Source: DASVHS01 sp038244815
GTDB taxonomy: Bacteria; Acidobacteriota; Thermoanaerobaculia; Gp7-AA8
Reading direction: 5' to 3'
Assembly (NCBI GenBank): GCA_038244815.1
Contig: JBBRTB010000005.1
Coordinates: 157,438-221,437, forward strand
Length of the DNA stretch: 64,000 nucleotides
Both the position numbers and the translations under genes were made by a program. The notes under the pieces were generated by a model. The model was not told the origin of the DNA, ran no database searches, and saw only the letters and a list, made by a program, of their open reading frames with translations. Below, piece after piece: positions 52,255 to 60,070 of the stretch. The stretch's first letter is position 1. The number at the start of each line of letters is the position of its first letter.

Positions 52255-53349
52255 GTGCCCGAGTTTCCCCTTCGTCCTCGCGACATCTTCGAGGAGCTAT
52301 GCAAAGACGTCGTCGGACAGGACGAAGTCATCCGGGAGCTCTCCGTCGCTCTGGTGAAACATCTCGTCGGACAGCCGGCTCCGAACATCCTGCTCATCGG
52401 CAATTCGGGCTCCGGAAAGACCACGATCATGCGGGCCATCGAACAGTTCCTGACCCGTCAGAAGGAGCTCGGGGAGTTCGCCAATGTCGTGCGTCTGAAT
52501 GCGAACGTACTGGCGGAGGAACACTCCGGCTACGGACGCGCGGTGCTGGGACGCCTGTATCAGAACGCCCGGGCCATGCTGGGCCGCGATGCGGACGGGC
52601 AACGGGTCTTGCGCTCGGTGGAGCGGGGCATCGTGTTCATCGACGAAGTCGACAAGATCCGCGCGCAGGTCAGCGGAGTGGCGAACGTGCGCGGGATCGT
52701 GGCGCAGGAAGCTCTGTTGACGTTGATGGAGAACGAGCAGGTGCGCTTCGAAGCCGACGGCTCGACGCACACCGTCAACTCGTCGAACATCCTTTTCGTC
52801 GCCGGCGGTGCGTTCGAGGACCTTTACGAGAGCGTGCTGCGCCGGGCCACCATCGGCCAGGATGTGGCGCCGCTCCAGCCCGTCGTGGTGGTCTCGGCGT
52901 CGGGGGAAGTGCGCGAAGAGTTGCCGTTTCACCTCCGCGACTATCTCAAGTACGAGGATCTGTTCCGCTACGGGATGACGCCGCAGTTCGCCTCACGGTT
53001 CGAGTCCATCGTCGTGCTCAACGACCTCGGCGAAGGCGATCTGGCGAAAATCTTCGTGGAGCCCGAGGCGTCGATCTTCCGGACCTCACGCGACTATTTC
53101 AAGAGGTTCAGCGTCGACCTGCAGATCACGCGCCCCGCGCTGATCGCCATCGCCTGGGACGCCTCGCGCCAGAAGCGCCTGGGGGCACGGGCCTTGCGGG
53201 AGATCTACCGCCGCGTCATCCGCAATCTCGAGTTCGATCCCACCGCGGCAGCGAAGGACGGCAGCCGCGTGGTCACCGTCGACGAACAGATGGTGAAGAA
53301 GGCCATCGCCAGCAGAGAACAGGGAAGCGCGACCACAAGATCGAGATGA
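52255..53349 (+). CDS. ClpX-like AAA+ ATPase without zinc-binding domain
   Basis: 364 aa, GTG start. Walker A GNSGSGKTTIMRA (about residues 48-60), Walker B GIVFIDEVDKIRAQ, Arg-finger region and the C-terminal D2-like small domain (KRLGARALREIYRRVI). Homology is to ClpX/HslU-type unfoldases, but the N-terminal zinc-binding domain of ClpX (about 60 aa) is missing and the clpP-docking IGF loop is not evident. So it may act alone or with another partner. Located 10 nt upstream of ftsY. Confidence 0.75.
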   Translation: MPEFPLRPRDIFEELCKDVVGQDEVIRELSVALVKHLVGQPAPNILLIGNSGSGKTTIMRAIEQFLTRQKELGEFANVVRLNANVLAEEHSGYGRAVLGRLYQNARAMLGRDADGQRVLRSVERGIVFIDEVDKIRAQVSGVANVRGIVAQEALLTLMENEQVRFEADGSTHTVNSSNILFVAGGAFEDLYESVLRRATIGQDVAPLQPVVVVSASGEVREELPFHLRDYLKYEDLFRYGMTPQFASRFESIVVLNDLGEGDLAKIFVEPEASIFRTSRDYFKRFSVDLQITRPALIAIAWDASRQKRLGARALREIYRRVIRNLEFDPTAAAKDGSRVVTVDEQMVKKAIASREQGSATTRSR

Positions 53350-53359
53350 CGATCCATTC

Positions 53360-54292
53360 ATGCCTGAATCCAGCGAGAAAACACTTTTCCAGAAACTGAA
53401 ACGCGGCCTCTTCATGACTCACACCGAGATCATCGAGAAGGTCAAGGAGTCGATGACGCCCGATCTGCCCATCTCGCAAATGGCGATCGACGGGCTCGAG
53501 GAAGGCCTGCTCGGCGCCGACGTCGGCGCGGAGCTGACCATGTCGCTCATCAGGCGCATCGAGCAGCGCGTACGCGACGAGAAGATCACGAGCGTCGACC
53601 ACCTCACGCAGGCACTGCGCGAGGAGACGCGCGGCCTGATTCCGCGCCGTGATGCTCAGGTGATCGACCTCACCCGCGCCAGGCCCTTCGTGATCCTGGT
53701 GGTCGGCGTCAACGGGACCGGAAAGACGACCACGATCGCCAAGCTCGCCTCGCGCTGGAAAGCGGAGGGGAAGAGCGTGATCCTCGGCGCCGCCGACACC
53801 TTTCGCGCGGCGGCCATCGAGCAGTTGCAGACGTGGGCCGACCGCGTCGGCGTGCCGATGATCAAGCACAGGGCAGGGTCGGATCCCGGCGCCGTGGCTC
53901 ACGACACCGTGACGGCCGCGAAATCGCGTAACGCCGATGTCGTGCTCATCGATACCGCCGGACGCCTGCACAACAAGTCGCATCTCATGGCCGAGTTGTC
54001 GAAGGTGCGCCGCGTCATCGAGAAGGAACTTCCCGGCGCGCCGCACGAAACGTTGCTCGTCATCGACGGCACGACCGGACAGAACGGCGTCAGTCAGGCC
54101 GCCGCGTTTCTCGAAGCGGCCAAGGTGACCGGCATGGTGGTGACGAAGCTCGACGGCACGGCCAAGGGGGGCGTGATTCTCTCGATCATGCGCCAGTTCG
54201 ACATCCCGGTGAAGTTCATCGGCGTCGGCGAAAGCGCGGACGATCTGATTCCGTTCGATCCGGCCGCGTACGTGGATACGTTGTTCGAGTAA
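53360..54292 (+). CDS. ftsY: Signal recognition particle receptor FtsY
   Basis: 310 aa SRP-family GTPase. Four-helix N domain (about residues 1-95), then G domain: P-loop GVNGTGKTTTIAKLA, GAADTFRAAAIEQL, DTAGRLHNKSHLM, TKLDGTAKGG and the closing GVGESADDLIPF. The acidic A domain of E. coli FtsY is absent, as in many bacteria. It docks SRP-ribosome complexes at the membrane. A hairpin with T-run follows. Confidence 0.95.
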   Translation: MPESSEKTLFQKLKRGLFMTHTEIIEKVKESMTPDLPISQMAIDGLEEGLLGADVGAELTMSLIRRIEQRVRDEKITSVDHLTQALREETRGLIPRRDAQVIDLTRARPFVILVVGVNGTGKTTTIAKLASRWKAEGKSVILGAADTFRAAAIEQLQTWADRVGVPMIKHRAGSDPGAVAHDTVTAAKSRNADVVLIDTAGRLHNKSHLMAELSKVRRVIEKELPGAPHETLLVIDGTTGQNGVSQAAAFLEAAKVTGMVVTKLDGTAKGGVILSIMRQFDIPVKFIGVGESADDLIPFDPAAYVDTLFE

Positions 54293-54323
54293 GAGGCCTC
54301 GGCCTCAGGCCTCGGCGTTTTTT
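54293..54323 (+). terminator. Intrinsic terminator after ftsY, built from heptamer repeat
   Basis: GAGGCC (54293-54298) pairs with GGCCTC (54308-54313), followed by GGCG and TTTTTT. The stem sequence is the GGCCTCG heptamer, so a dispersed repeat supplies the terminator. Confidence 0.65.
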
Positions 54324-54379
54324 CTCGGCCGTCGTTGGTCCGACACGAACGTGTCTCGCTGTGGCGCGCACGTCTCGTG

Positions 54380-54397
54380 GGCCGGCTAAAGCCGGCC
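54380..54397. repeat. GGCCGGCT-AA-AGCCGGCC palindrome
   Basis: Member of the CCGGCTTCAGCCGG family, here followed by GCTACA (the reverse of the TGTAGC that precedes other copies). It lies 11 nt from the end of the following minus-strand gene. Confidence 0.75.
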
Positions 54398-54407
54398 GCT
54401 ACACGTT

Positions 54408-54893
54408 CTAGTCGGGGAAGTGCTGCGGGTAGTGCTCGGCCATGAGTCGCTGCATGACGTCCCGGAGATGGGTGGCCGTGGCGCGGCGGCCCCTGAAGCA
54501 GAGCTGCGACGGGCTTTCACGGCGAAAGATCACCTGCTCGCGTCCGCCAATCGAGGTCACCGTCAGCCGCGCCGACGAGCCGGGGATGTTTCTGGAGGGG
54601 ACGCAGCTTTCGGGTTTTCTGGCATGCCGCAGGGCCTGGCCGACCGCGGCCTGCAGCTCGGTGAGCTCGCTCGAAGTCAACTGCCCGTCGACGTGAATAC
54701 CCTTGGGTGAGGGTCCGGCCGTGAAGCGACCGGCGGCGTCGACGGTGAATCCGTATTCACCGATGCACGATCCCGGTGCCACGGCTTCGCACGATGTCTT
54801 TTCGTGCACGGCCTTCCATCGCGTCGGCTTCACAGCCTCCGCCGGAAACGCGGCCGCGGCGAGCAGAAGGGTGATGATGGCCAGTCGTTTCAT
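54408..54893 (-). CDS. Secreted protein of unknown function
   Basis: 161 aa from ATG 54893 (GGAGAA upstream). Signal peptide (LAIITLLLAAAAFPAEA). The mature part contains four Cys (TSCEAVAPGSC, ESCVPS, LCFRG), probably two disulfides in the periplasm. No family recognised. The longer open frame to 55001 has no supporting start. Confidence 0.6.
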   Translation of the reverse strand: MKRLAIITLLLAAAAFPAEAVKPTRWKAVHEKTSCEAVAPGSCIGEYGFTVDAAGRFTAGPSPKGIHVDGQLTSSELTELQAAVGQALRHARKPESCVPSRNIPGSSARLTVTSIGGREQVIFRRESPSQLCFRGRRATATHLRDVMQRLMAEHYPQHFPD

Positions 54894-55053
54894 CTCGAGT
54901 TCTCCGTCATGTTGAGTCGTTGCGGTTCTGTTGCCAGCCTCTGCTACGATCGCGCCATTGTGGCGGCGACGATCGATCAACTGCAACAGCTCATTGCTCA
55001 CGTGCCGCCTGCTGGCGCTTCACACGATGACATATGCGATGCCGAGGTGATGG

Positions 55054-55530
55054 ATGGATGCAAAACGGGAGTTGTTGAGGCATACGCTGGCGACGCTCGT
55101 CTATCGCGCGGCCAAACCGCTGCGCGACGCGCCGCCGGACTTCGAGGTCTTCCGGATTTCTGAGACGTCACGCACCCCGGTGGAGATCCTCGCGCACATC
55201 GGCGATCTGATGGCCTGGGGGAGGTCGATGGCGGATGGCTCGAAGCAGTGGAACAGCTCGCAGCCGCTGGCGTGGCACGACGAGGTGCGGCGATTTTTCG
55301 ACCGGGTCGCGGAGTTCGACAGCTACCTGGCGTCGGATGGCGAACTGAAGACCGGCGCGGAAAAACTCTTTCAGGGTCCGATCGCGGACGCCCTGCAGCA
55401 CACCGGCCAGCTCACGTTTCTGCGGCGCGCATTCGGCGCGCCGATTCGCGGCGAGAACTATCTCAAGGCCGAGATCGCCGCCGGCCGCATCGGCGCCGAG
55501 CAAACGCAGCCGCGCGCGGAATTCGACTGA
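55054..55530 (+). CDS. DinB-family protein
   Basis: 158 aa. Four-helix DinB/YfiT-like fold pattern: metal-site His in EILAHIGDLMAWG and the late QHTGQLTFLRRAFG motif. These proteins include bacillithiol/mycothiol-dependent transferases and many of unknown role. Single gene, ATG 55054. Confidence 0.8.
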   Translation: MDAKRELLRHTLATLVYRAAKPLRDAPPDFEVFRISETSRTPVEILAHIGDLMAWGRSMADGSKQWNSSQPLAWHDEVRRFFDRVAEFDSYLASDGELKTGAEKLFQGPIADALQHTGQLTFLRRAFGAPIRGENYLKAEIAAGRIGAEQTQPRAEFD

Positions 55531-55549
55531 CGCAAGGTCTCGCGTTCGT

Positions 55550-57082
55550 TCACCGAACCGGCAGCCGGACCTCGAACACCGCTCCGCCGCCTTCGGAGTT
55601 CGTGGCCCCAAGAGTGCCGCCGTATCCCTCCGCGATCGCCTTCACGATCGACAGGCCCAGCCCGGTGTGACGGTGACTGCGGGCCTCGTCGGGGCGATAC
55701 GTGAAGAAGCGATCGAAAATCCTGTCGAGATGCTCCGCGGGGACGCCAGGGCCGCGATCGCGGATGGTCACGGTGGCGCTTCTGTCGGCGGCGGCCGCGA
55801 TGATGTCGATGATCCCGCCCGGCGGAGTGAAGCTCACGGCATTGTCGAGCAGGTTCTCGAACACCTGAAGCAACCGGCTCTCGGATGCGTTGAGGATGAT
55901 GGGGCTCTGCGGCATCACCAGGTCGAAGACGACCTGCTCTTTCTCGCGAAGGCGGAAGCCGTCGACCATGCGCTGCAGGAGAGCGTTGAGATCGACCGTG
56001 GTGCGTTCTTCCTTCTGAATCTCGGCATCGATGACGGTGATCTCGCGGACCTGAGCGAGCAGGTTCTCCATGCGTGCGATCTCCGACTCGGCGATGCTCA
56101 AAAACCTGGCACGCTCCTCGGGCGCATCGACCTGCGCGAGCATCTCCGTAGCCATGCGCACCGAAGCCAGCGGATTCTTGAACTCGTGCGACACGTCCGA
56201 GGCGAACGACTCGGTCAGGCGCTGATGCTGCTCGAGCCGGGCCGTCAGTCCTTCCAGGGCCCTGGCCAGGTCTCCGATCTCGTCGTGCTTGCTCGATCCC
56301 TTGAAGCGTCCGCGCAGCCGTCCGCGCCGGTCGAGGATCTCGCCCGCTTCCTTCCGCAGTTGTCTGAGCGGTTGCACGATCGTGGTGCTGACCATCAGGG
56401 TGAGCACGATGGCCAGGACGATGGAGATGGTGAAGATGCGCAGCACCGCCAGACGGACTTCGTGCAGGTTCTGGCGGATCTCATCGGTCGACTGCGACAC
56501 GAGCACGGCCCCGGCCACGCTTCCGCCGCGATAGACCGGCACCGCGGCGTACAGCGTCACCTGCCGGTCCGGATCGGACGACACGCGTTTCTCCGTTCCC
56601 CGCAGACCGATCAGCGCGTCCTGCACCTCCTTGCCGCGCAGGACCATCGAGCGTTCGTAGACATCGGACGAGGTCAGAGGCTTCGTGACCGGCCGCAGCC
56701 ACCGCATGGGCCTGGCCAGCACGGCAACGCCGAGGCGATAGAGCCAGTTCCGCTGCGGGGTGTCGTCGGGACTGACGTCGTCCTGCGGGCCTGAGTCGAG
56801 CACGACGCGGCCGCCGGCATCGATGACGCGGAACCGCTCGTCGCTGGTGACGACGTTTCGGATGAGCGGCGCCGCTTTCTGGAACCCGGCCTGAGGATCG
56901 GACTGCATCAGTGCGACGATCATGCGGGCCTGGCGGATCATCGATTGAATCTGCGCGGCCTCGAGGTGCTCTTCGTAGAAATCGAGCAGCAGCACGCCGG
57001 CCAGCGGCAGGAAGACCAGCAGCAGGTTGAACAGCATGAGGCGCAGCGAGATCCGCGAGAACGCCCGCGTGAACCTCCTCAC
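55550..57082 (-). CDS. Membrane sensor histidine kinase
   Basis: 510 aa from GTG 57082, overlapping the response regulator stop by 4 nt. Two membrane helices (near residues 13-33 and 195-217) flank a periplasmic sensor; a HAMP-like linker follows. His box SHEFKNPLASVRMA (H phosphorylated), N box LLDNAVSFTPPGG, G1 RDRGPGVP, G2 GLGLSIVKAIAEGYGG. It phosphorylates the OmpR-type regulator encoded immediately upstream. Signal unknown. Confidence 0.92.
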   Translation of the reverse strand: MRRFTRAFSRISLRLMLFNLLLVFLPLAGVLLLDFYEEHLEAAQIQSMIRQARMIVALMQSDPQAGFQKAAPLIRNVVTSDERFRVIDAGGRVVLDSGPQDDVSPDDTPQRNWLYRLGVAVLARPMRWLRPVTKPLTSSDVYERSMVLRGKEVQDALIGLRGTEKRVSSDPDRQVTLYAAVPVYRGGSVAGAVLVSQSTDEIRQNLHEVRLAVLRIFTISIVLAIVLTLMVSTTIVQPLRQLRKEAGEILDRRGRLRGRFKGSSKHDEIGDLARALEGLTARLEQHQRLTESFASDVSHEFKNPLASVRMATEMLAQVDAPEERARFLSIAESEIARMENLLAQVREITVIDAEIQKEERTTVDLNALLQRMVDGFRLREKEQVVFDLVMPQSPIILNASESRLLQVFENLLDNAVSFTPPGGIIDIIAAAADRSATVTIRDRGPGVPAEHLDRIFDRFFTYRPDEARSHRHTGLGLSIVKAIAEGYGGTLGATNSEGGGAVFEVRLPVR

Positions 57083-57789
57083 GTGGGAACCGCCGCTTCC
57101 GGCTGATAGCGATAGCCCATTCCGTAGACGGTGTCGATGCGATCGAATCCGGGATCGACCGCTTCGAATTTCTTTCGGATGCGCTTGACGTGACTGTCGA
57201 TGGTGCGCTCGCTGACGTAGTTGTCGTGGGGATATCCCTCTCGGGTGAGCTGCACGCGCGTCTTGACGTGACCGGGATGGCGCGCCAGAGCCTGCAGCAT
57301 CATGAACTCGGTCACGGTCAGCTCGACCGGCCGTCCCTTCCAGCGGACGATGAAGCGCGCCGCATCGAGCTCGAGCGATCCGATTCTCTTCACCTTCTCG
57401 CCCTCGCGCGGCTCCTCGGCCCGGCGCGCGGTGCGGCGCAGCATCACACGGACGCGCGCCACGAGCTCGCGCATCGAGAACGGCTTGCCGAGGTAGTCGT
57501 CCGCGCCAAGCTCGAGACCGAGGACGCGGTCGATCTCGTCGTCGCGGGACGTGAGAAAGATGATGGGGATCGTTTCTGAAATGCCGCGCAGTCTGCGGCA
57601 CAACTCCAGTCCGTCCATGCGCGGCATGAGGATGTCCAGGATGACCACTTCGGGCAGCGACTTCTCGAACGACGACCAGGCTTCCAGGCCGTCCGGATAG
57701 CTCTCCACCTCGTACCCTTCCCGGCGCAGCGCGAACTCCACGGTCTCACGGATGTTGGCTTCGTCGTCGACGACGGCGATTCTGGCCAT
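57079..57789 (-). CDS. OmpR/PhoB-family response regulator
   Basis: 236 aa from ATG 57789. Receiver with VVDDEANIRE, phospho-Asp in VILDILMPRMDG, Lys in YLGKPFSM; winged-helix DNA-binding domain with VELTVTEFMMLQALARHPG and SERTIDSHVKRIRKKF. Partner of the adjacent histidine kinase. Confidence 0.94.
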   Translation of the reverse strand: MARIAVVDDEANIRETVEFALRREGYEVESYPDGLEAWSSFEKSLPEVVILDILMPRMDGLELCRRLRGISETIPIIFLTSRDDEIDRVLGLELGADDYLGKPFSMRELVARVRVMLRRTARRAEEPREGEKVKRIGSLELDAARFIVRWKGRPVELTVTEFMMLQALARHPGHVKTRVQLTREGYPHDNYVSERTIDSHVKRIRKKFEAVDPGFDRIDTVYGMGYRYQPEAAVPT

Positions 57790-57896
57790 GGCGTTGATTG
57801 TACGAGCCGCGGTCGCGCCGAACGTGCCTTTGTTTCGCCACAATGTTTCCCCGGCTTTGCCAATGATTGGATGCCTACTGATGGTGCGAGGTCAGG

Positions 57897-58292
57897 ATGC
57901 GGACACAGATGATTGCACTCTCTTCAATGGCCATCGTGGGGATGATGGTGTTCGGCGCGCGGGCGGGAAGCTCACCGGCGGCGAAGATCGAGTTCCCGCG
58001 GCAGCGGCGCACGTTCGTCCTTCCCGATGGCGCCGATCTCGCCGGTAACTGTGTCGTCACCGTGCCGGCCGCGACTCCGTTCACGGTATTGCGCGATGCC
58101 GACATCGGCGACGAGATCATCGTCGAGACGAAAGACGGCCAGACCGTGACCTACCGCGTGCGCAGCATCTGCGTCATCGCCCAGACCAACACCGCCATCC
58201 AGCGCGAGTTCGGCGACCGGCGCTTGACGCTCATCGCCGCCTATCCGTTCAATCGGGAGCTGCGGTATGCGGTGGTGGCCGTTTCGAAGTGA
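57897..58292 (+). CDS. Sortase-like protein lacking catalytic His and Cys
   Basis: 131 aa. N-terminal hydrophobic segment, then a compact domain aligning by eye with class D-type sortases: VLRDADIGDEIIVETKDG then YRVRSICVI, and the C-terminal LTLIAAYPFN where active sortases have LTLVTCYPF. The Cys is Ala, and the upstream His position (GHRD...) reads VPAATPF. So it is probably a non-catalytic (pseudo-) sortase or a binding module. Neighbours are unrelated. The family link is by pattern and should be tested structurally. Confidence 0.5.
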   Translation: MRTQMIALSSMAIVGMMVFGARAGSSPAAKIEFPRQRRTFVLPDGADLAGNCVVTVPAATPFTVLRDADIGDEIIVETKDGQTVTYRVRSICVIAQTNTAIQREFGDRRLTLIAAYPFNRELRYAVVAVSK

Positions 58293-58299
58293 TTTGCCG

Positions 58300-58337
58300 C
58301 GTCGCCGGGTCGCTCGGTCGCCGGGTTGCTCGGTCGC
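58300..58337. repeat. GGTCGCCGGGT short tandem repeat
   Basis: Two to three imperfect 16-bp units (GTCGCCGGGTCGCTC / GTCGCCGGGTTGCTC) between the sortase-like gene and the integrase pseudogene. Nothing else recognised in 58293-58410. Confidence 0.65.
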
Positions 58338-58410
58338 ACGCCCACCCCTCGCGCCACGGCCTGTAGAGTCATTTGACATGCGGACTTGACCGAGGGAGCC
58401 TCGGTCTGCG

Positions 58411-58927
58411 ATGGGGGAGCCGAAACTGCTCGACCGCATGCGTGCGCGTTCTGCGAACGCGCCACTACAACATCCGCACGGAGGACTCGCCTGCTGGAGG
58501 GGCTGCGGCTGCGCGTGAAAGATCTCGACTTCGAGACGGGCGAGGTCACCGTGCGCAGCCCAGGGTTCAAGGGTGAACTGCAACGACCGCGACCTGTCCG
58601 CGGGATTCGGACAGGTATGGATGCCGGATGCGCTGGCCGTCAAATATCCGAGCGCCGCCGGTTCGTGGGGGTGGCAATGGGTCTTTCCGGCGGCGCAGAG
58701 GAGCCAGCAGCGCGAAGACGCGGTGTGGCGAAGACTGCCACGCCGCACACGCTGCGACACTCCTTTGCAACGCACCTTCTGGAGTCGGGCCAGGACATCC
58801 GGACGGTGCAGGAGCTGCTGGGCCATGCGGACGTGAAGACGACCATGCGTCTACACGCACGTCCTCGGGCTGGGGGCATCGGGCGTGCGCAGCCCGCTCG
58901 ACGCGCTGGGAGCAGCCGAGGACGACT
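58411..58927 (+). pseudogene. Integron integrase (IntI-like), heavily degraded
   Basis: Three frames give pieces of one IntI in order: MGEPKLLDRMRA (58411, N-terminus), VLRTRHYNIRTED, then a jump to EGLRLRVKDLDFETGEVTVR, DLSAGFGQVWMPDALAVKYP and SWGWQWVFPAAQRS, then TPHTLRHSFATHLLESG and IRTVQELLGHADVKTTM, then VYTHVLGLGASGVRSPLDAL in another frame. The WGWQWVFP block is specific to integron integrases. About 100 residues of the core are deleted and there are several frameshifts, so it is inactive. It runs in the same direction as the attC sites downstream. Confidence 0.8.
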
Positions 58928-59212
58928 CGGCGTCATGACCCGACGGATGACATCCGCCGCCTCTTACGGGGAAGCCCCGAACTCGTGTCGAGTCAAGGTG
59001 CTACGATTGCCCAGGCCTCGATACCATTCGCCTGTTCTCCGTCGTGTCGCGACGTTTGCAGGCGCGGGCGGTAAGGCTCAATAATGAGTTGAACTAAGCC
59101 GCCTGACGGCGGCGCGCTGAGCCGACCGGCTCGCGACAGTCTCGATTCCCATCTGACCATGACGAACCGATCGTGATGAGGTCAACCGACTTCAACACGA
59201 AAGGAGCAGTTC
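58928..59212. other. Gap between integrase pseudogene and mobile element
   Basis: 285 nt without a gene. It contains GTTGAAC at 59088-59094, which fits the integron R-box consensus GTTRRRY and could be a former attI; this is inside the left inverted repeat (59085-59103) of the following element. Confidence 0.35.
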
Positions 59213-60070
59213 ATGGTCACCACGAGTTTACGCGAGCGGATGCGCGCCATTCTCCGCACTCGGAACGATTCGATTCGGACTGAGAAGACGTACATCGGGG
59301 CAGTGGCACGCTTCGCGGAGCATTTTCATCGTTCACCCGAGCGACTGGGTGCAGCCGAGATTGCGGAGTATCAGGTATGGCTGCGTGATCAGAGGAAGGT
59401 CTCAGCGACCGCATTCAACCAGACGATGAGCGCGCTGCGGTTTCTCTATCGTGAGGTGCTGGGTTGCACGGAGATGATCGAGCGGATTCCCTACGCAAGG
59501 CGCGAGCGGCGTTTGCCGGACGTGTTGTCGCTGGCCGAGACCAGGAGGCTTCTGGAGTCGATTGCCGAGCCGGTCTACCGGTTGCTGTTGACGGTGATCT
59601 ACTCGGCCGGGTTACGTCTGAATGAGGCGCTGACTCTACGAGGCCGCGACATCGACTCGGCACGCATGGTCATCCAGATCCGTCAGGGGAAGGGCAAGAA
59701 GGATCGGTGCGTCCCGCTCTCGCCGGTACTGCTCGAGCTTCTCCGCGACCATTGGCGTCGCCAACATCTGCGCGATCTTTTGTTTCCGGACCCGCGGGAC
59801 AGCTCACGGCCTATGAGCCCGACCACGGTCCAGAAGTTCGTGCAGCGCGCCGTTCGAAAGGCAGGCTTCTTAAAGCACATCACCCCGAAGACTCTGCGGC
59901 ACTCGTACGCCACACATCTGATCGAGCGAGGCACGAGCACGCGTGTCGTCCAGGTCCTGCTCGGGCATTCGAGCGTTCGGACAACAGAGACGTACACGCA
60001 TGTCACTCCGAACACGATCGGCAACACCGCCAGTCCTCTCGATCTGATCGTCGACCCACCGAAACGGTGA
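59213..60070 (+). CDS. Tyrosine recombinase of IS91-like element
   Basis: 285 aa XerC/D-like integrase. SAM-like N-terminal domain (KTYIGAVARFAEHFH), catalytic Arg in SAGLRLNEAL, Lys in GKGKKDR, Arg in TLRHSYATHL, His in LLGHSSVRTT and nucleophile Tyr in TYTHV. The usual HxxR reads KTLR here. It is co-transcribed with the HUH transposase (start directly after its stop), a common pairing in some IS91-family elements. Unlike the nearby intI it is intact and lacks the IntI-specific insert. Confidence 0.88.
   Translation: MVTTSLRERMRAILRTRNDSIRTEKTYIGAVARFAEHFHRSPERLGAAEIAEYQVWLRDQRKVSATAFNQTMSALRFLYREVLGCTEMIERIPYARRERRLPDVLSLAETRRLLESIAEPVYRLLLTVIYSAGLRLNEALTLRGRDIDSARMVIQIRQGKGKKDRCVPLSPVLLELLRDHWRRQHLRDLLFPDPRDSSRPMSPTTVQKFVQRAVRKAGFLKHITPKTLRHSYATHLIERGTSTRVVQVLLGHSSVRTTETYTHVTPNTIGNTASPLDLIVDPPKR

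Noticed and set aside
58928..59094. A fourth attC ending at GTTGAAC (59088-59094)
   Set aside because: No matching RYYYAAC box or paired L arm was found upstream; it is kept only as a possible attI/R box.
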